Source: Carallia brachiata
Taxonomy: Eukaryota; Streptophyta; Magnoliopsida; Malpighiales; Rhizophoraceae
Assembly (NCBI GenBank): GCA_021464245.1
Contig: JADCRB010000038.1
Span: 3,772,924-3,836,923 of the forward strand
Reading direction: 5' to 3'
DNA length: 64,000 nucleotides
Under the pieces are notes generated by a model. The model had not been told where the DNA came from. It saw only the letters and a program-made list of their open reading frames with translations, and did no database searches. Within the stretch, counting starts at the first letter, position 1. The number at the start of each line of letters is the position of its first letter. The translations under genes were made by a program, and so were the position numbers. This document shows positions 57,881 to 64,000 of the stretch, in pieces.

Positions 57881-60800
57881 TATAATGTAATTTTAATTTT
57901 GTTTGTGAATCAATTTTTTTTTCATGCTTTGGCTTTCTTTGCTCAATGATTGTAGATGAATAACAAAATCTAGCTTAATTGAGGCCGTAGAAAGGATGAG
58001 TTCTTTTTGGGAACTAAGGATATTTAGATCAGATGCTTTTAGTATGTGAGTATTACTTTTGATGAAGGTTGCATAAGGTAATTACCTCACAAGAACCCAA
58101 GATGATTTTCTTTGCACTAGTTAAATTATTTTTGGCTTTCTCACATGTTAGTTTTATTATTTTGCATACTGTTAGAAACCTTTTTGGTCCTGGTCATTCT
58201 TTTATTATGAATTTTGTGCGAGACATTACCTTTCATTGCTTTTGACAAGTTCATTGAAATCCAAAGCTTGTGTAAATTGGGGAAGTTGATGCAATTGTTC
58301 TTCTTTTACAACAGTCAGGAAAAAGTAAGAATCAATACTTAATATTGTAAGTAGCGTTAATTGATACTATATTCAATCTGAAAAAAGATGTACGTGGATT
58401 TATCTTTAACTATCATTTGTTGGTTTCAGAAAAAGCTATACCTAGTAAAGAATCAGCAAGCATTGTTTAAAAGTTCACTATGTAAGTCAATAATATGACT
58501 CATGTAAGCCCTATAATCTGTGGTTGATATGTTGCCATATCAATTGATATTCTAGCTTTTGATATTGCATGTGTAGCATAGACTCATTGAGAGAATTTTT
58601 TAGGTTGACAGTTGTTCTTTGGTCTTTATTGCTGTGTTGTTATACTTGCTTGATGCTAATCTGATTCTTTCTTTTTATCATCTTTAGGTTGATCTATTTT
58701 AAATAAATTTTATTGTGGCTGAAATATTTTAAGAAGTAGGCTGATATGGACCCTAAAACAAGTAAAGGAAGCGAAAAAAAAAAAAAAACTTAGATAGGGC
58801 TGCTAAAGCGATGATAGATTCCAAACTATCTATTGAGTATTTTTATCTTCTTCATTTATATTCTAGTTCATTTCACTTCATTGGTACTAGATTTACTTCT
58901 GCTAGATATATACTTTATTAATAGTATATAAGTTACATTAGTTTGTTCACTAACAGTATATGTATGTTTTCCCAATCTATTTATTATGGGATATAATTGT
59001 AATTTTTGCACAAAAAAAAAGATATAATTGTGATTTCTTTTTCTTGTGAATGAAATTCTTTTCATGTTTATGGTTTTTTTTGTTGAATCATTGCAAAATA
59101 AGACAAGAATTTTGTTTAATCAAGACTATTGAAGGGACAAGTTCTTGTTGGGAACTAAAGAAACTTAAATGCTTCTATATTATTTTCTTTGATTTTTTCC
59201 CTTTTTCTTTAGATTTTTCCTCGTGATATTATGTTTGATGACCTCCTTTTATATATGTTTATTTCTACATCTATTGTAAGTGATGGGATCGTGAATTCAT
59301 TTACATTTGTAAATATTGGTAAAACAACAAAATGAGTAAATTTGAGTGTTTGTAGAGTGGTTGCATTGTATTTGGCATACTGACGCTTTATACTTTCAAG
59401 CCATCTTTCTTAATAAGTGAGTATTACCTTTGATGAAGGTTGCTAGGAAATTACCTCGTAGAAATCCAATATGGTTCTCTTTGAACCAGTTAAACTATGG
59501 TTTACAATATTCTCCATTGTAATATTTTGGTTATTGCCAAAGGTGCTATAAACTTCTGTGGTCCTAGTCATTCTTTCATGCATTTTTTTTCACACAGTTT
59601 ACTTAAGGTTGTCCATTTGCATCATAAAGAAAGGATATTCAATTTTTAATAGCAATCTCTCATTGCCTCTTATAAAGATGTTCATAACTAAGTTTGTTAT
59701 TCTATTATGTCTTTAACATATCACCTCTGTTGTTTTTTTTTATTAATTAGGAAAGTTGATGCAATTATTCTCCTTTTATAACAATCAAAATATAAAAGAA
59801 TCCAAGCTTGAAACATAATGAAGATATTTGTTGATGTCATATTCATTCTGAAAAAAAAAAATAGGTACGTGCCATTTTTGTTACCTATCTTTATTTAATT
59901 CCAGGAAAAGTTATACCTAGAAAAAAAGCAGTTGACATTGTTTAAACATCCATAGTGGAAATCCATCTGTGGATAGGACACTATACTGTATTGCTAATAG
60001 CCTAATAATATGCATATTTACACTTGAACTTTCTAGGCTAAAAAATGTTCTTTTGCCTTTATTTTTGTGTCTAATGATTGCTTAGAAGTCTTTAATATGC
60101 TTATTGTGGCTATTTTATGCTATTTGTATGCATATGATAAAAGAAACTATTATATAGTATGACACAATGGTGTTTTTTATAAATGCTCTTAAATTTATCT
60201 TGAACTACTGCTCTGTTTTCATTGCCATAAAATGGTTTTTGATATTTGTTTCCTTAAAATTGTACCTAATTTATGTGTTTGTATTTAGGCTTTCTATCAT
60301 AACCTTAACATTTTTCTTCCTTCCTTCATTTTATGCTTTGACTTCATTACAGAGAAGGCTGTTGGTGATCGTCCACTTCCAATCCAACCCTAGCTTCTTG
60401 TTTGAGAAGGCTTGAACTAAAGAATATTGAAGTATTGAATGTTCAAATTCATCATTCCTCTAGATATGGAGTTCATTATTTTTGAACTATGTATTCTGAT
60501 TCAAGAAAATGCCAACATCGTGATTTGGTTGAAGACCATTCATGTTAGACTTAAAAAAAAGTTAAGAAGTTAAGCATGTATACCAAAGAGAACTTTTAGA
60601 AAAAGCATATGTTGAGATGAGTTAACAGTTATACTTGCTTTATTTTTTTCTGATTGTTTTTTTTTTTATCATCTTTAGGTTGATCGAATACTAAATAAAT
60701 TTTGATGTAGCAAAACTATGCCAAAAAGAAGGCTAATATTGGCCCTAAAAATAGTAAAGGATGCCAAAAAAAAAAAGAAATCGATGGAGCTGCTTAAAGC

Positions 60801-63800
60801 GATGATAGATTCCAAACTATTTATTCAGTGATCTTTTCAAATGCACTCCTTTCCAATTCTTTTCACCTTCATTGCTACTTGATTTAATTCCTGCTAGATA
60901 TTTATTTTATTACAATCTACAAGTTACATTAGTTTGTTCAATAATAGCAATCAACATTTGGTTTATACTCAATTTGTATATAGTAATTGGTTTCTACTCT
61001 ATTTGCATCTAGTTTAAAGATAATCCCTCATTAAAAATTAAGTTTTGTAAGACATCATACCCTTTGCTTTCTGGGTTGATCTTGTCTCCTAAACTTGTGA
61101 TACCTTAACGTGGTAACAATGTAGTTTTCATTTTAAAATATCTAGCATTTTGCTTTTCTAGGGTATCCATAAGCTGAACCTAAAATGTACTTTATACTGT
61201 TGATATAACAACAATGGGTGTGTGTTGGAGACTATAGTTAAAGTTCACAAAATTATTAAAGAATCTTTTATGTTACATTTTTATTTGTATTACTATTTCT
61301 CATGCAATCATTATGGTAATATCTAAATTTGAGACAATTAATGGCACACGAGCTTACAATTAAAATGTTAATCCTGCTAATTTGAAGCAAAGTCTTAAAA
61401 TCTCATCAATGAACTCTTAGTTTAGCATTTGTACAACTAGCATTTTGTATGTCAAATTAATTTTGTGTGTTCTTTGGTGATTGAATATTTTACATAGAAA
61501 GTTTATTCATTTTAGCATTTGTTATTCTTGTAATTGAAATACAAAGAGAGTATGATGAAATAGAATATTTGAGGAGAGTCGAAGATCTTGCTAGCCATAG
61601 TTTTCAAAGCTAAAGTGGATCTTACTGCTGCTAAAATAGAGATTGAAAATCTGCTTATTTATATACCTCTCTAGGAATTAAGAATATGTAGTCGCAAGTC
61701 GACAATTATTTTCTTCTATTAGTACACATATTTTATCTAGGGAATGTCTAATTGGTCAAATGTGTGACTAAGATTGGCTGTAAATGAGAAGAGGATTTAG
61801 AAGCCAAATGGCCATGAGCTTCAAAAGTTGATAGAGCGTTTGTGAGCTTGTGGCTTTACAGGTAAGATGCAAACTAAGCATAAAAGCTTTCGCTTATATG
61901 CTTTTAGAGTTAACATAAAATTATGTCCTTCAATTGATATCTATATTTTTTGTATTATATAAAAAAAAAACAAAAAACATTTGTTTAAACAGGGAGGTTT
62001 ATTGTCTTGTGTTGACAAAAGTACATTTTTAGATTTGAGTCTTTTGTGCATATGATAATCGTTTGCTCTCACTCATGTTTTTGGTTTGAATCCAAACTGC
62101 GGTTAATACCCCAGATGGGGCCTTACTGACCATTTAGAATGTCATGTATCTTGTTTCATAAGTGAATTATTGTCAAGAACTCATGTTAACAACATTTTTT
62201 GGAATTTTTTCATTTTGTTTCTTGGTTCAGTTTATGTCTATTTGTCTAATATTACACCTAATCTTTATGTTTTTGATCAATTGGACATGTTGCATGTTTG
62301 ACAACCCTTAATTCAATGCTTTGTGTTGTTATATTTGTTGATCAAAACACCATAGTTTTAGTCTCTTCATGTCTCGGCTTCTTAGCATATTCTACTATAT
62401 GGTAATTTATTTCTATTTTTCTTCAATAAAATGTATTGAAGGTGATTTCTTTCCTTAGAATGTGTAACTAATTTATTTGTTTGGCTCTAAGCCTTCAATT
62501 ATAATTTTGATGTTTTTCATCCTTCTACAACTCATTATTGATCTTATTACTAAAAAGACTTTTGGATATCTACAACTTCCAATCCCCCACTACCCACTAC
62601 CCTTTTGTTTAAGAAGGCTTGAATTAAAGAAGATTGAAGTATCAAGTGTCTGAATTCTCCATTGCTTCATAAATGAAGCTTATTATTTATTGTTTTTGAA
62701 CTATGTATATTACTTTTCTTAATAAAATAGTATTCTTTATTAGGTTGTTTAAGAAGATAAAGACACCATGATTCATGGAAGACCATTAATTTCGGAGTTG
62801 AAAAGAGCCAAAGCATGTCAACCAAAGACAAAATCTTTTAGAAGAGGCCTATGTAGATGAGTTGACAACTATACTTGTTTTGTTTTTTTTTTTATAATTC
62901 TTTTTTTTTTGATCTCTAGTTTGATCTAGTGCTAAATAATTTTCGCTAAGACTAAAATATGCTAAAAAGAAAGTTGATATGGGCCATGAAAGCATGTAAA
63001 GGATGTGAAAAGACGCTAGATGGAACAGCTAAAGTGATGATAGATTCTAAAAATTCTATTAAGTAATTTTTGCAACTCCATCTCTATTTTAGCTCTTTTC
63101 ACTTCCATTGGTGTTTGATTAGTTTTAACAATATGTTCAATCTTGGCATGTCAATATTCAATACAATTGGTTCTACTCAATTTGCATCTAGTACAAAGAT
63201 AATCCCACATTTCACAATTAAGCTTTTTGTGACGTTATATCGTCTACCTTTTGGATTGACCTTGCTTTTCAAGCCTGGGATATCTTAATTTGGTCACAAT
63301 GTAGTAAGTATTTGTTGGAGAAAAAGTACACAAATTCATGAAAGTATACATGTGCTTCTATGTTACATTCTTAATTATATTATAATTCCTTATGTTGTTA
63401 TTATCATATATCTTACTCTATGATGATTAATGGTAGATAACTTAAAATCAATATTTTAGTCCTACTACTTTGAAAAAAAGTCTTAACATCTTATCAGCAA
63501 ACTCAAGGCCTGACATTGTCTTCTATTTGATTGGTAACCTTTATACAACTAGCATTTTTGTATGTCAAACTTCTTATGTGTGTGTGCTTTGTTAATTTCA
63601 ACATTTGATTTAGTAGAAAGATAATTCTCTTTGGATTTTGTTATTCTTGTAGTTAAACTAGATAGAAAGATGATAAAATGGAATATTTGAGAAGACTAGA
63701 ATCTTGCCAGCCATAAGTTTATGATAAAATGGATCTTGCTGCTGATGAAAAAGAGATTGAAAATTTGCCTATTTATGAACCTTCTTAGGGATCTAAAAGT

Positions 63801-64000
63801 TGCAGTTGTAATGTGACAATTACTTTCTTCTGTCATTACTTATTCTTCTATCTTAGGAAAACTTGTCAGATATGTGACTACAATCGGTTGCAAATGAGAA
63901 TAGGACTTAGAAGTCAAAAGGCAACAAGCTTCTAAAATAGAAAAAGTTTTGGTGAGCCAGAGGCTATGTTGGTGAAATTCAAACTTGGCATAAAATAATT
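57880..64000. repeat. degenerate large tandem array, unit about 2 kb, runs off the window
   Basis: Recurrent blocks in the same order: 58687-58955, 60677-60950 and 62918-63120 (TTGATC..AAATAAATTTT, CCCTAAAA..AGTAAAGGA, AGCGATGATAGATTCCAAA, TTACATTAGTTTGTTCA); 57890-57970 and 59030-59110; 58318-58480 and 59787-59960 (AAGCTATACCTAG / AAGTTATACCTAG); 60270-60660 and 62480-62900 (GAAGGCTTGAACTAAAGAA); 61530-61880 and 63650-63990 (GAATATTTGAGGAGA, GATCTTACTGCTGCT, AGAGATTGAAAATCTG). Some blocks have coding character (IEYLRRVEDLASHSF near 61560; AMIDSK near 60800) but with stops and frameshifts. It may be a duplicated intron-rich gene now decayed. I cannot name the family. Confidence 0.65.

Noticed and set aside
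1..64000. CRISPR arrays, bacterial operons, rRNA genes, intact tRNA genes, endogenous pararetrovirus
   Set aside because: None seen: no regularly spaced short repeats, no operon-like runs of genes, and all reverse transcriptase traces fit Ty1/copia or L1 elements by their motif order and neighbours.

Overview
The window looks like nuclear DNA of a flowering plant, most likely a dicot. It is very AT-rich, has intron-containing plant-type coding sequence, and is packed with plant Ty1/copia and Ty3/gypsy LTR retrotransposons, plant-type L1 LINEs carrying an RNase H domain, MULE-like inverted-repeat elements with 9-bp target duplications, and a tRNA-derived SINE. I saw no bacterial operon, CRISPR array, rRNA or intact tRNA. 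The species cannot be determined from the sequence.

Only one gene looks intact: a five-exon GDSL esterase/lipase on the minus strand (exons within 19827-24947; 379 residues; all catalytic blocks present). Its introns 1, 2 and 3 each hold an AT-rich inverted repeat, and a GA/CT microsatellite abuts one splice donor.

Left part (1-19176): an inverted-repeat element (615-1046); a decayed Ty1/copia element on the minus strand (about 1942-7391) carrying a foreign solo LTR (5003-5718); a 204-bp tandem duplication (7624-8030); and a second, plus-strand Ty1/copia element (8221-18812). The second element has a MULE (8385-9505, exact 9-bp duplication) in its 5' LTR and a Ty3/gypsy solo LTR (16687-18031, exact 5-bp duplication) near its 3' end. 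A SINE with a clear target duplication follows (19017-19176).

Middle part (24948-36835): mostly AT-rich intergenic DNA with several hairpin elements, a diverged SINE, a direct repeat around a GC-richer insert, and a few exon-like fragments of an unrecognised gene (33244-35156).

Right part (36836-64000): a tandem repeat of about 530 bp has been broken apart by nested insertions: a MULE (37280-39015) that itself holds a second MULE (37491-37936, exact 9-bp duplication), a near full-length L1 LINE (39098-45131), and a second L1 (46356-about 52023). Next comes a Ty3/gypsy element of the Athila/Tat type (about 52262-56901) in which reverse transcriptase, RNase H and most of integrase are deleted, so that protease is followed directly by the integrase tail. 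Its LTR belongs to the same family as the solo LTR at 16687-18031. From about 57880 to the window end there is a degenerate large tandem array (units of about 2 kb) with pseudo-exon-like blocks.

No transposon reading frame is intact, so the elements appear to be old. The relative order of insertion can be read in several places from nesting. I did not find an obviously new functional system. The most unusual structures are the interrupted 530-bp repeat, the MULE with doubled terminal modules, the gypsy element lacking its polymerase, and the tandem array at the right end.
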